In this document: positions 10,831 to 21,091 of the stretch, in pieces
How positions within the stretch are numbered: position 1 is the stretch's first letter
Layout of the letters: each line of letters opens with the position of its first letter
From: Sphaerolaimus hirsutus
Lineage: Eukaryota > Nematoda > Chromadorea > Monhysterida > Sphaerolaimidae
Assembly (NCBI GenBank): GCA_964036195.1
Contig: OZ038457.1
Location: 26,670,787 to 26,734,786 of the forward strand
DNA: 64,000 bases
Direction of reading: 5' to 3'
The notes under the pieces: generated by a model
Database searches by the model: none
Told to the model about the DNA's origin: nothing
Seen by the model: only the letters and a program-made list of their open reading frames with translations
Position numbers and translations under genes: made by a program

Positions 10831-11654
10831 ACAAACTTGCAAACTTCAAGCAAAAAACACGTTGTCATGATGTTCCTAATAATTTTGCAGGGAAAAAGAT
10901 TTACTTCACATTTTTTCCAGGCAAAGCCCACACAATGTTTTCAACTTTCACGCGGTGAAAAAAACGCAGGGATTCAGATTTCCCCCCCCCCCCCCCCCAA
11001 GTGTTATATTAACGTGTGCATATTTACGCGTACTATATGCATTTATAAATGTGTGCAAAATGCACAGTTGCAATTTGAGCGTTTTGTTTAGAATGCAAAG
11101 TTCCCGAAAACCGAACTAAGATGGCTACCGTAAGTTTCGCAATAAGGAAACTACGGTCGTAAAAAATTGGCTGTAAAAAAACAATTGAAATTTGAGTAAA
11201 CTGGAAAAATACTTAATGCAAAAGCGTATGGAAACGCGACAAATAAATGAAGTTACTGTAGTGCCGAAGTCTATGCAAATGTTGGGCCGAGACAATTTGT
11301 GAGCAACTCATTAGCATAGAACGAACGCTATTTTGGCACTGGGCGATGAGCAAAAATAGATCAATAAAAAGGTCGCATCTAGCGTTCATTCCTCTATTTT
11401 TGCTTTATGTTCAATAAAACGCAGATGTTTTATGCGATTCGAAGGACTTGTTTCCAGTAAAATTTCGCGTGCCGTGCGAACGCTTCCGTTTATTTCAATC
11501 GCTATATCTTATTCTGAAGATTTACCTGCTGTGCAACGTTCGTCCATTTCTGTGAATTATTTTTTCTTCGTTTTTCCACGTTTACAAAGATGAGTTTTGT
11601 TCGCGTCTAGTAATGGCATGATTTCCTTAGAGTGTTCAGCCAGGCGCCAACGCA
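10831..11654. other. 5-prime flank of main gene: no recognised feature
   Basis: Positions 10980-10999 are a C homopolymer tract. GCCGTGCGAACG and ATGGCTACCG-type words stand out, but no promoter, exon or repeat could be supported. An untranslated first exon of the main gene could lie here. Confidence 0.3.
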
Positions 11655-11795
11655 ATCTGGGGGCACTCCCATGCCTGTAAAATTCCATGGAAAATAGCAA
11701 ACGTACGTTTGTCATTTTTCATGACGTTAGACACTTAGGATGACATTTGACATTTTACACGGTGTTTTAGAGGGTCTGGGGGTGGGCCTCGAACG
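11655..11795. repeat. CAGTCCC-family copy, diverged
   Basis: The left GGGGGCACTCCCATGCCTGT and the right GAGGGTCTGGGGGTGGGCC bracket TGTCATTTTTCATGACGTT and GACATTTTACACGG units. Confidence 0.5.
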
Positions 11796-12100
11796 CACAG
11801 TCGGCCTACTTATTTTAAGTTGTTTGTGCCTTACGTTCCCGCGTACGTGCAGCAACACAATGTAAGTTAAAAATATAAAAATTTTAATCGTCCCAAAGAA
11901 GTGGAAAAAACAATTTCAGGAAAAACATTTGTCGCAGGAAACAACATAGGCGCCTCTTTTTTATTTATAAATACTTTTTCTTTTTTTATAAATATGAAGC
12001 GCATGCATAAATATCCTGCTGGCGTGTTATTGATTAAGACTTTAAGTAATTTTAGCCACATACTATTTGTGTATGAATGATATCCATTGCGCAGGTGCAG

Positions 12101-12266
12101 CATGGTGAGCAGCGACAACCAGTGGGCCGCCATGGCTCCCTGCGACGACCAGGGCGGGGAGGGGCGGGGCGGCCAGTCGAGCGCCGTGCACAGCGCCTCC
12201 CTGGTGGGCGGGCCTCCCTGGGGGCTCAGGCTCTCCGTCGCCCAAGGCAGAGCCGTAGTCGCGCAG
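12101..12266 (+). CDS. PDZ/SoHo scaffold protein, exon 1: start codon and first half of the PDZ domain
   Basis: ATG at 12102 opens the frame and an in-frame TGA lies just upstream at 12078. About 30 Gly/Ser/acidic residues precede SASLVGGPPWGLRL. GGPPWGL (residues 36-42) fits the carboxylate-binding loop of PDZ domains of the PDLIM/Zasp and synaptopodin-2 type, which usually read PWGF. The exon exits in phase 0 at CAG/gtccgc, and the next exon continues the PDZ fold exactly. Acceptor-like AG at 12094 or 12100 suggests an untranslated exon further upstream. PDZ proteins of this type bind alpha-actinin and similar partners at Z-discs or adhesions, which here is family inference. Confidence 0.7.
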
Positions 12267-12410
12267 GTCCGCACTCGCCAGCCACACTTGAAAGGCTTTC
12301 TATACAACAGCTCGTGTCGCCACCATATTGCAAACATTGCGAATGATGGTTTTTCAATTTTATCCATCAAATTGAGTCCAGCAAATTTTTGTGAAAGTCG
12401 ATCATTAAGG

Positions 12411-13049
12411 CGTGTAATTCTAAAAGTCAACAAGTCCACAAAATGTGATTTTGAGTAAATCGCATTTTAAGTTTCAGACCCAATTTCAGGCCCATGGTGC
12501 GTGTCCAATTTGGCTCTCTCGTGCTTTCCATTAAGTTCCATATGTTGACAATAAAGTGTCAAATTTTCAGCCCCTGCTCTCAACCTATATGTGAAAAATG
12601 GGGCCTCCATAGAATTCCATTCGGTCAGAGCAAAACTGGTTTAGGAGGGAAATGGACTTCGCCGTCTTGCACGCGAGAACATTTTTGTTCCCGGCGATGA
12701 GGATGCTGCCTTATGGGCAATTTATGGACTTGTCGACTTTTAGAAATCGGTTTCCACAGTGGACTTATCACATTTCTTGCGTTTTTCCCATAAAAAAGGA
12801 TGCAGAGGACGGACTTGTCGACGTTTAGCCCAAAACCAAGTGGACTTGTCGACTTCTTGGCCAATTTTTTTTGCATATTTCCCAAAAAATGTCAAATTTG
12901 GCACTTTGCCATATGGGCATGTGAGGTGAAAAAATTTATGGAAAATGATGAAGAGCGGAAGGTGCGGAAGTAGCCCCAGATGACGTTTCCGGGTCTAACT
13001 CGAAATTTTCATATTTTGGACGTGTCGACTTTTAGAATTGGACGCCTCA
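12411..13049. repeat. Inverted-repeat element with GGCGTCCAATTCTAAAAGTC ends, copy 1
   Basis: AATTCTAAAAGTCAACAAGTCC at the left is mirrored by GTGTCGACTTTTAGAATTGG at the right. Internal blocks GTGGACTTATCAC and GGACTTGTCGAC repeat. A second copy at 22055-22429 shares long stretches, including the ATGGGCATGTGAGGT and CAGATGACGTTTC blocks. Confidence 0.65.
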
Positions 13050-13154
13050 ATTATATGAATTCATCAGCATTTGTCGGGCACGTCAGTCATGCCGGTCACG
13101 GCTGCATTCTGATTTAATCTGCAGCCAGGGGTGCGAGTGCCCGTGTCCTCGCAG

Positions 13155-13312
13155 GTGTCGGCGCGCGGGCTGGCTGCGGGCGAGGGCGTGTGCGTGTGCG
13201 ACGTGGTGCTGTCCGTGAACGGGTTGCACGCGGGCGACACCAGCGCCGCCCTCCTGCAGCAGGCCGGCAAGCGCGCTGTCGGCGTGCTCAGACTCACCCT
13301 GCTCAGACACAA
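13155..13312 (+). CDS. PDZ/SoHo scaffold protein, exon 2: second half of the PDZ domain
   Basis: After the acceptor gtcctcgcag, the exon reads VSARGLAAGEGV, then CDVVLSVNGLHAGD, an AALLQQAGKRAV helix and VLRLTLLRHK. This is the GL..GD.ilsvNG...h..a..ll..a...l.L.l succession of a PDZ domain, with Cys-Asp in place of the usual Gly-Asp. With exon 1 the domain is about 75 residues, short between strands B and C. The exit is phase 2 (AA/gtgcgt), and the next exon opens with one base, giving Lys. Some canonical binding-groove residues are missing, so ligand preference is unclear. Confidence 0.75.
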
Positions 13313-13499
13313 GTGCGTTGCTCACTATTCAGTGCCTATCCTATCTTTTTCTGGTTTTCTTTTCTTTTTACCCTTTTCACCTGGCGCTTTAAGCCCGCAC
13401 AGGGCGCCGGCCCGATTACATTTGTATGTATGTAAAGCGCCCCGCAGCTGTGTAAACGCAAGTTTTACACATCAAGCGTAAAGGTAATGGGGGTACGGG

Positions 13500-13676
13500 C
13501 GCTGAACTGTAAACTGTGTGCTTGTAAACTCATAAATCGGCTTTGAACGCATTTGAGTTTACCAAAATGGGGTGTCTGTCAACTGCAGTTGATGGGGATC
13601 AAGAACTCATTGCAGTAAACTGAAATGCGTTTAAAGCCGATTTATGGGTTTACCAGCACACAGTTTACAGTTTAGT
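13500..13676. repeat. Hairpin repeat with AACTGTAAACTGTG arms
   Basis: GAACTGTAAACTGTGTGC at the left pairs with CACACAGTTTACAGTTTAG at the right. The inner arms AATCGGCTTTGAACGCATTT and AAATGCGTTTAAAGCCGATT pair as well, around a TCAACTGCAGTTGA core. Confidence 0.7.
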
Positions 13677-14478
13677 GTCCGCACACGCAATGCTAAACCA
13701 AACTACAAAAACTACATACTGTAGTAATTTAGGTCAATTGTAGACATACCTTTAATAAGGTTATACCTCCAAAAAGATTTACAATAATGTATATATTTAG
13801 AGGCAATACGATATTTGGCAAGACTAGTGCCTGGTTTGGCTCCCCTTTAATCACACCCTGTTTTCCCAGATATATTGCAATTTTTGTCAACCGCCGAGCT
13901 TTTCCAAAAGTAAAGCAAAGTCTGTTTATTTTGTGCGCTAATGCTGCTGCCGTAAAATCAATTTCACATTTGCAAAGAGCTCTCGCATTCGCATCCATTT
14001 TTCCATTTGTTTCCATGCATTCGTGCTCAATTTGTGTTGGGTTGGCAAACTGTTTTGAGCGTTTTAAAAAGTCCGATTTGGATAAAGCAAATCGTATTTT
14101 TATTTAGAAAATGTCTAGCTGAAATTTTGGTAATTGCAATTGTAATTGCTAATGCAGCAGCTACTACTAATACTTAGTGATTATAAAGACACCATATAAG
14201 TGAAAATGTTTAAATATTTAAAAAAGAAATTATTTAAACGTTTTTGAATAAAAAAATCTAATTTTGACCAACGCTAATTTTGGCCAACCAACGCATGTGT
14301 CTGGCTTAAAATCGCTTCACGTGCACAATTTTTTGTCCTTTGTATAGCTTCAAAAACATGGCTAACTTGTTTTTCGCGCCCATTGTTGATCAGATGTTTG
14401 TTTGTCAGAGATTGCAACGAAACGAAAGATCTCCAAAATCACGGTTATCAATTTTTATCATTTCATTTTATAGAGTTC
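13677..14478. other. Intron 2, AT-rich stretch upstream of the LTR element
   Basis: No exon or complete repeat is supported. Both strands have short open frames at 13729-14107 without splice context. Confidence 0.3.
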
Positions 14479-14923
14479 TGTTGTGATCTCGAGTATTGCG
14501 TGCGGTAGTTTAGGGCGGGTGCACACGCGGTGTGAACCCGCAACTTTTACGTTTCATGAGATTTAGAGTAGGAGCATGATGATGCGAATATTTATCCTTT
14601 CTTTTCACGCAGATTTTCAGGTTTTCTATTTTTGCTCCCTTTTGGAGTTCGCTGGTGTCTCACCCAGTCCACGTTCACGTGCCCTGGCATAAAGTCGCTA
14701 GATTTTAGAATTTCGGGAACGTTTATCAGAAATCAACCTGTCATCTCGCAAGATAACTAGGATCATGCTCACTCCACTTTCTGTCTTCACACGCTGAGAA
14801 GGGCACCTCCGGCCGGACTCAAGCATTTGATGTTTGAGGTCCGAAAGTGCCAGGCGGTTTTGTAAGGCGGTTTGAGGAGTTCCGAGGGTTCTCGTTGGTG
14901 ACTTGAAGGCTGTGAGCCTAACA
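14479..14923 (+). repeat. 5-prime LTR
   Basis: It begins TGTTGTGATCTCGAG and ends GAGCCTAACA. It differs from the 3-prime LTR at three positions noticed by eye (GCGAAT/GCAAAT, CACGCAG/CATGCAG, CTCACCC/CTCGCCC). It should contain the promoter and polyadenylation signals, but no clear TATA box could be assigned. Confidence 0.9.
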
Positions 14924-14941
14924 TGGTGATCATACCTAACT
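14924..14941 (+). other. Primer-binding site
   Basis: TGGTGATCATACCTAAC follows the LTR directly. TGG is complementary to the CCA end of a primer tRNA, whose identity could not be assigned. Confidence 0.65.
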
Positions 14942-15073
14942 AGAAACGCGCACAGTTTCTAGTCGAACCCCCCTTGCAGTTTTACACAGGGTGGTGCACC
15001 CGGCCGAGCGTCGGCTCAAGGTACTGCGAACGCTCAGGGCGCCTGAGCACCAGATAAAAACAGCACTCGTGGA

Positions 15074-15505
15074 GTGCAGATGAGTGACGACAGTTTTTTC
15101 AGCCCAGATAGTGGAAAGTCACACAGAATGGCGGGAAAACTGCAATTCACAAGCAACGAATTCACTGCAAAAATCACAGACTTGCTAGCAGGCAGAAAAC
15201 GCGCAGCATTAGTGTTTATTGCATTCCAGTTACGGGAAAAACGGCAATCCACGTGGCCGAAGGTGAAAAATCCGGCCGATTTGACCACAAAAAATTTAGC
15301 GAAGGCTCTGCAAGACATGGCCACGGCATATTTCACGAACAGCGACACTTTGACAATCGAAGACCCAGACGCTGAAGACGCAGGGGGCTCAGGGGACCCC
15401 GCAGATCAGAACTGGACAGACTGGCGCAATCGTATGACGAAACGCAAAAAGTGTTCGCAGCGGGCAAGGAAAACTGCAGCTTCCGCACCGCAGACGTCCG
15501 AGTAG
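15074..15505 (+). CDS. Retrotransposon ORF1, short gag-like protein (143 aa)
   Basis: ORF1 opens at ATGCAG in the 15074 frame (further ATG codons at 15080 and 15128). It encodes a hydrophilic protein with a helical segment (NEFTAKITDLLAGRKRAALVF) and a basic end (MTKRKKCSQRARK). That is far below the 300-450 residues usual for Gypsy Gag. No CCHC zinc knuckle is present. The pol frame lies at -1 relative to ORF1 and opens within it, giving about 130 nt of overlap. An A-run (CGCAAAAAG, 15443-15451) is a possible slip point. Gag identity is inferred from position only. Confidence 0.55.
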   Translation: MQMSDDSFFSPDSGKSHRMAGKLQFTSNEFTAKITDLLAGRKRAALVFIAFQLREKRQSTWPKVKNPADLTTKNLAKALQDMATAYFTNSDTLTIEDPDAEDAGGSGDPADQNWTDWRNRMTKRKKCSQRARKTAASAPQTSE

Positions 15506-18500
15506 TGGCGCCAGTAACAATCCCAGCAGGGGCCCGACAGCAAATCATCGTAGCCACAGAGAAAACCCCAGAATGGTTTAGGAACCAAAACAAAAGTCTA
15601 GGCATGGCGCTTGACCCGTATTACAGGGACGACACAGGGGAAATGACCACTTTTGTGCCAGGATTAGTCTGCAACACAGCGCTGCACCCCAGACACGATT
15701 GGATTGAGCAGCCAAATTTTCCATTACAGGTGGTCAACCAAACTGGGTACGAGCAATTCCTACCCGGGGACACAAAAGTGGCTGAAGTTTTTTTCGTGAA
15801 AGAAGCGCTCATAGAGGACGACGAGGCGGAGAAAGCCGCAGGCACGGCAACACTCCCAGAACCCCCCCCGCCAAGCGACGAGCAGGTCAATGGGGGGGCC
15901 CCACCCACAACAGAACAGTTAGCACAAATTGAAGAAATCTGGCAACAACTGCCAGCGGAGAGCAGAGATGCACTACCGGAGGATCTAGCAGAGAAATTCA
16001 AAATGCTACTGGCACAACAGACAGGGTTGTTCAGCCTAACTGAATATGACATTGGAGAGACGCAGATCCTAGACCACAAAATTACACTAGTGGATGGAGC
16101 GGAACCAGTCAAATGCGCGGCCCATTTTGAAACCCCGCCAAAACGCGCTTTTGTATGGCGCACAATTGACGAAATGGTGAAAAAAGGGCTGGTAGTACCA
16201 TCGGCCTCACCATGGGCGTTTCCACTAGTGATAGTGCCCAAAGGCAAGGACGACTATCGTTTGTGCCTAGATTTCAGGAAATTAAACGAACTCACGGTCC
16301 GGGATGCATACCCACTACCACGCATCACAGATATGTTTCAACAGATGAGCGGCAGGCGTTTCTTTTCAACCATGGACGCGAGCTTTGGGTATTACAACGT
16401 TAGAATTTCAGACCCAGCGACGCGAGAAATGGTCACATTCGTGTGCAGCAAAGGACAATTCTCGTACACGCGAATGCCGCTAGGTCTAGTGAACGCAGGG
16501 GCTAGTTTCCAACGTCTCATGGACTGTGTGCTAGCAGGATTAAACACGGAGGCAGAAAGGCCAGCATTTTTTGCCTACATAGATGACGTCCTAGTAGCAA
16601 GCAACAACACAGCGCAGCACATGCAACATCTTGTGCAGCTATTCAACAGACTGAAATGGGCGGGAATCCGGCTAAAACCAGAAAAATGCTTCTTCTTTTG
16701 CAGAACTGTGAAATTTTTAGGCTTCGAACTGAGCGAAAAAGGAATTGCCCCCAAGCGCAGCAACATTGCAGCCATACTGGAGATGCCAGTTCCCACCACC
16801 AAACAGAACATCAAAACTTTCCTAGGAAAAGCCGGCTATTTTAGCCAGCACATCCCAGGATTCCAGCGGCTAGCAGCACCGCTGAATGAAATGGCGAAAG
16901 GTAAGTACAGGGTCAACGGGAACGACCCAATTCCAGAGTACGCAGCCTGGACAACCGAGGCCAAAGAGGCATGGGACACACTGAAAAGACGGCTAAGCAC
17001 GGCCCCAGTGCTAGCACACCCAGACAGAACAAAGCCGTACTATTTATACACAGACGCGTGTGACTACGGGCTGGGGGCCGTCTTAATGCAGCGGGAAAAT
17101 GAGACGAGCGGGAAATTGCGCCCAGTTTCATTTGTGTCGAAACGGTTGCCAACCAGCCACAAAAACTGGTCGACTATAGAAAAAGAAGCCCTAGCATGCA
17201 CATGGGCATTGGACCGCCTAGGGGACTTTATAGATGGGCAGAAGGTCGTTTTGAGAACGGATCATAAAGCCCTAGTAAGTGCCCTACTGAAACCCGCCAA
17301 AGGGAAAGTGGAACGTTGGACACACAGATGGGCAGTAAGACTATCCCTCAAAGATCTAGTCATCGAATACTGTCCGGGTGAACAAAACGTCATCGCAGAC
17401 GCATTAAGCAGAAACCCGATTGCAGACACAGATGAAACAGCATTTCAGCAGGCCAGCGAAGTAATTCGGGTCCCGCTAGAAAAACTATGCCCACACATGT
17501 CGCAGAAGACACAAGGGGAACGCATAGAATGGACATTAGAACAGGACAAAGACCCCAAAATTGTGGAAATTAAGAAGAAGCTGCAGAGCAACCAAATGGG
17601 CACGGCACAGTACAGCATGCAAGCGGGCATCGTGCTATACAACGCCACCAAAGGCGCAGTCCCATGGGCGCCCGAACACATGCAAACCCAACTAATTGCT
17701 CAAGCACACGCAGGTCTAACAGGAACTCATGGGGGAGTAGAAAGAACCCTGCAACGACTGGCGCAGCAGGCAGGATGGCCGGGGATGCGGAAAGATATCG
17801 CAGATTTTGTTGAAAAGTGCGCGGTGTGCAAACTCACCAAAGACGCGCAAAGAACATGCGTTAGCCCTCTATTCCCCGTAGAGCCAGGAACACGGCCGTG
17901 GGCAAAAATTGCCGTGGACACGACTCCCATGCCATTTTTCGCCAATTACCGGCACATGTTGGTAATGGTAGATTACCTAACAAGAGCAGTAGCGCTAGCA
18001 CCACTGCGGCAGCTCACAGGGGCACAGGTAGCAAACGCGATAGAAAAACGGCTGATTTTTTTGTTTGGGGCACCGCAGGAAATGGTGTGCGACAATGGCA
18101 CAGAATTTATGAACAAAGACATCGAAAGCCTAGCACAAAAATGGGGATTTTCTATCAGACCCACCACGCCATATCACTCGCAGTCCAACGGGCTGGCGGA
18201 AAGGGCTATCCGGAGCGCAGAGCAGGCGGTACGACAATGGGCGCAAGCGAACAACCAATCCCGCAATTGGCCCAGCGCTCTGCCAGAAATTTCACTGCGA
18301 CTGAATGTAGCGTATAACAAAGAAATCGCGCATGCACCATTCGAGCTACTTTTCGGCTACATGCCATCAATTTTAGGGAAAATTGAGCAAAAAATTCCAA
18401 GCGCCGAACCACAGCAAGACTCACCAAGCTGCAATACGAGACTGCAGAAAACGCTATGCACAATTGCAAATAATGCCGCAGATCAGGCCAGCAGGCCAGG

Positions 18501-19311
18501 AAAACTCGCGGAACTGTGGAGTAAAGCTAGGCACTGTCTGCAAAATGCGCAGCAATGCTTCCGCATGGCGAAAGACAAACTAATTCGAAATACCCCGGCA
18601 ATTGGGGACAATGTCTATAAACAACAAAAATGGGGGATGTCGGTCGAGAAAAAAGTGCAGCCCCTGTATACAGGGCCCCATGAAATAGTTGGAATTGATA
18701 AATCGATAGCACTTTTAGAAATTGCCGGACGGGTACAACGGGTACCCATCGACACACTCGTACCAGCCGAGAAATTTAAAAATAGAACGAGTGTAGGCAC
18801 CGCTGGCCAGGACCAGCCAGCGGCGCAGACAACTGTTAACAATTGTTTTTCCACACAGGCGAAGGTGGACTACCCTATTTTGGCAGCTGTCACTTATTTA
18901 CAAGAGCACCAAGCAGTCACGCGCACCACAGAACTGTCGCATCGCAGTCGGGTGAGTGAATCACGATTTGGGCACGGTGCCAAAACGCGTAAACACGGCC
19001 ACACCGACACGGCCCCCCACGCAGATCCCATGGCTACTTTAGAACAGGTGCTTGAACAGATGACGGCTCTACACGAGGCGAGAAAGCGCGGCCTCACTGA
19101 CGCCGCGCTGCAGCAAAATCAGAGTGTGCTGCGTCGACTCGCCAAGCAGGCTTCGCTGATGAGCGAACGCGCCATTTCGGCGGCTCGCGCAATGGCGCCG
19201 CCGGCACCGGCACCAGAGGCAGAACTGGCTCCACAGGTGGTACCGCCGCGCGGCAGCAGCAACAGTGGTCAGTTACTGCCGCGCAGGGTTTTTTTCGCGT
19301 CGCCAGAATAG
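15376..19311 (+). CDS. pol: Retrotransposon pol polyprotein: reverse transcriptase, RNase H, integrase
   Basis: The frame is open from about 15376, with the first start-like codon at 15451 (numbering below from there). Reverse transcriptase spans about residues 225-400 with YIDD at 375-378, preceded by LPRITDMF and FQRLMDCVL. RNase H follows: YTDAC near 535, EKEALA near 577, RTDHKALV near 604, IADALSR near 650. Integrase has an H-H-C-C finger (753, 760, 790, 793) and a D-D-35-E triad at 823, 881 and 917. No DSG/DTG protease motif was found between ORF1 and RT. The frame is intact to TAG at 19309. The enzymes would copy RNA into DNA and insert it. Confidence 0.9.
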   Translation, partial: RRRGLRGPRRSELDRLAQSYDETQKVFAAGKENCSFRTADVRVVAPVTIPAGARQQIIVATEKTPEWFRNQNKSLGMALDPYYRDDTGEMTTFVPGLVCNTALHPRHDWIEQPNFPLQVVNQTGYEQFLPGDTKVAEVFFVKEALIEDDEAEKAAGTATLPEPPPPSDEQVNGGAPPTTEQLAQIEEIWQQLPAESRDALPEDLAEKFKMLLAQQTGLFSLTEYDIGETQILDHKITLVDGAEPVKCAAHFETPPKRAFVWRTIDEMVKKGLVVPSASPWAFPLVIVPKGKDDYRLCLDFRKLNELTVRDAYPLPRITDMFQQMSGRRFFSTMDASFGYYNVRISDPATREMVTFVCSKGQFSYTRMPLGLVNAGASFQRLMDCVLAGLNTEAERPAFFAYIDDVLVASNNTAQHMQHLVQLFNRLKWAGIRLKPEKCFFFCRTVKFLGFELSEKGIAPKRSNIAAILEMPVPTTKQNIKTFLGKAGYFSQHIPGFQRLAAPLNEMAKGKYRVNGNDPIPEYAAWTTEAKEAWDTLKRRLSTAPVLAHPDRTKPYYLYTDACDYGLGAVLMQRENETSGKLRPVSFVSKRLPTSHKNWSTIEKEALACTWALDRLGDFIDGQKVVLRTDHKALVSALLKPAKGKVERWTHRWAVRLSLKDLVIEYCPGEQNVIADALSRNPIADTDETAFQQASEVIRVPLEKLCPHMSQKTQGERIEWTLEQDKDPKIVEIKKKLQSNQMGTAQYSMQAGIVLYNATKGAVPWAPEHMQTQLIAQAHAGLTGTHGGVERTLQRLAQQAGWPGMRKDIADFVEKCAVCKLTKDAQRTCVSPLFPVEPGTRPWAKIAVDTTPMPFFANYRHMLVMVDYLTRAVALAPLRQLTGAQVANAIEKRLIFLFGAPQEMVCDNGTEFMNKDIESLAQKWGFSIRPTTPYHSQSNGLAERAIRSAEQAVRQWAQANNQSRNWPSALPEISLRLNVAYNKEIAHAPFELLFGYMPSILGKIEQKIPSAEPQQDSPSCNTRLQKTLCTIANNAADQASRPGKLAELWSKARHCLQNAQQCFRMAKDKLIRNTPAIGDNVYKQQKWGMSVEKKVQPLYTGPHEIVGIDKSIALLEIAGRVQRVPIDTLVPAEKFKNRTSVGTAGQDQPAAQTTVNNCFSTQAKVDYPILAAVTYLQEHQAVTRTTELSHRSRVSESRFGHGAKTRKHGHTDTAPHADPMATLEQVLEQMTALHEARKRGLTDAALQQNQSVLRRLAKQASLMSERAISAARAMAPPAPAPEAELAPQVVPPRGSSNSGQLLPRRVFFASPE

Positions 19312-19758
19312 TCGAACAGGTACCGTCGCGCAGGTACGGCGCCGCCAACAAACGGCCAAACTCCGGCGCAAGCACGCGGCGCAGCGATCCTGGCTGCGCG
19401 CAAAGCTGCACAAATGGCCGGCCTGGTGGACACAAGTAAGCCCAGTTCCCCACGCCGCGCCGCAAGCCGAACTGCACACAGGTGTTTTTTCAGAAGCGCC
19501 CGCACGCGGCGAACGGCAGCGACACGCGCTCACCGCGACGCAGCAAACGGAGGGGCGCTCGTCAACAAAACGCACGTCGCGTTGGAGTTCCCCTACCCGC
19601 AAGCAGACGCGACAAGAAGCCCCGCCACAAGCCCCGACAAATGCCGACCGCACGGCTGCGGCCGCGGACAGCAACCCCAAAACAGGTGCACTTTTTTCAG
19701 ACACCGTAGGTTGGGACTATGTCAGGGTACACACGAGCAGTGCATCGGAACGTTCAAA

Positions 19759-20845
19759 AATGCCGAAAATTCAAAATGCTTTCGGCCCCCCCGGATTTTT
19801 TGGAGAAAATGTGAAGTTGAGGTCAGAAAAAACGCCCCGCCTCCCCGCAGCACCCATTAGAAACCCGGAATGCAAAGTAATTTTTGGCACGGCTTTTAAT
19901 CCACTAGCTCATGGAATTGTAGGTGAACGGCGGTTTTCAGATAGGCTGCACTCATGCATAGATCTAGCGGAACGGCAAAATAACGCCCTAATTTCAGCTC
20001 GCCAGGAAATTATATCGCTACGCGAGCAGAACGCATCGTTGGAGCGCAATTTTTTCGCGTTACAAGCGTCGCCGGCCGCGGCGCTGCCACTGCTTCGCGA
20101 CGCGTTGAATCAAGAAGCCCAGCTGAAGGTGGAAACGGGTCAGTTGAAGGGCGCTATGGAGGCTAGGGAGGCGGAGCTTCAGTGCGAAATCCGCCGCCTG
20201 AAGACGGAGTTGGACTTGGAGAAGGCCAGCTCGCAGCAGCTCAGCGCCAGGGTGCACGCGCTTGCTGACGCTAATCAGGTGCTGGCCGGCAAGGCCACCG
20301 ACATGTCCAATCTGACAGAGGGCATCATCTTGGAATGGCTGATCGGCCAGCGTCGAATTTCGGCGCTGGCTGGTCAGCCGTTGCCGGGCGCCGACGCCAT
20401 CCCGCGCTGTTTGGCGGCGAGGGCGGCGGTGCAGCGTGTAGAGCCGCAGAAATCCTCGTATGATATCACTTTTGGATTCATACATGCCCGCCCAGAAAGC
20501 ACTTTGGTTTCAGTGCTGCCGCCCCAAGTCCAAGATGATGCCGCGCATGCCGTAGCCGTACAGGTGCCAGCTGCCGCTGTTCCGCAGGTGAACTCGCAGA
20601 TTCCGTCGCTGCGCCGCGCACGCTCGTGCCAAACGCTCAATATCGGTGCACGCTTGCAGATTTCGAACCCCCCACCGCACGCGGCGCCAAACCCCCCACC
20701 GCAAAACCCCACGGGCTCACCGGAAATTTCACCGGCAGGGGAGCCGCACGCCGCAGAAAGCACCGCCTGCACCCAAAAAACACCGCAAGCGCACATCAAA
20801 GGCCAGTCACAGAGCCAGGAAAAGTCGCCGCGTTTTATTGGATGA
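19759..20845 (+). CDS. Retrotransposon ORF3: coiled-coil protein in the env position
   Basis: The first ATG is at 19759 (MPKIQNAFGPPGFF) and the frame is open upstream to 19265, overlapping the end of pol. A long heptad-rich helix runs through SARQEIISLREQNASLER and EAELQCEIRRLKTELDLEK to about 20310. A Pro/Ala-rich tail follows. No signal peptide, transmembrane segment or Cys-rich ectodomain is evident, so an envelope protein is unlikely. Acceptor-like TTTTTTCAG sites at 19485-19493 and 19692-19700 could allow a spliced mRNA. It might be a structural or RNA-binding accessory protein, or a captured host segment. Confidence 0.7.
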
Positions 20846-21079
20846 TTCCAGCGAGTAGGTATTTATTTATTTGAGCGCGATTTGCATACGTATTTATTTA
20901 TTTATTCCAAAATTTTCATTTTTATCCATTTTTTCGATTTGCCCGTTTTACCGAGTTTGCAGTATTTGTGAATGTTCAATTTTTGACATTTTTTACAAAG
21001 GTTTTGACATTTTTTGTTTTAGCGCCGTTAGTACCACACTAAGCGTCGGTTTTCGGTCGTGCCCCCCTTCAGTGGTCAT

Positions 21080-21091
21080 GGGGGGGGGGGG
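21080..21091 (+). other. Polypurine tract
   Basis: Twelve consecutive G residues directly precede the TG of the 3-prime LTR, the position where plus-strand synthesis is primed. A pure G tract is unusual, as most contain A. Confidence 0.7.

Noticed and set aside
13155..13312. PDZ exon as part of a bacterial-type protease
   Set aside because: Splice sites, phase with exon 1 and the eukaryotic linker exons that follow indicate an animal scaffold.
15621..16247. 208-codon minus-strand frame inside pol
   Set aside because: Shadow of the pol frame; Ser/Cys-rich translation with no motif.
19273..20485. Several 140-150-codon frames around ORF3 on both strands
   Set aside because: Produced by GC bias opposite or beside ORF3; only the ORF3 frame has a continuous coiled coil and runs the full length.
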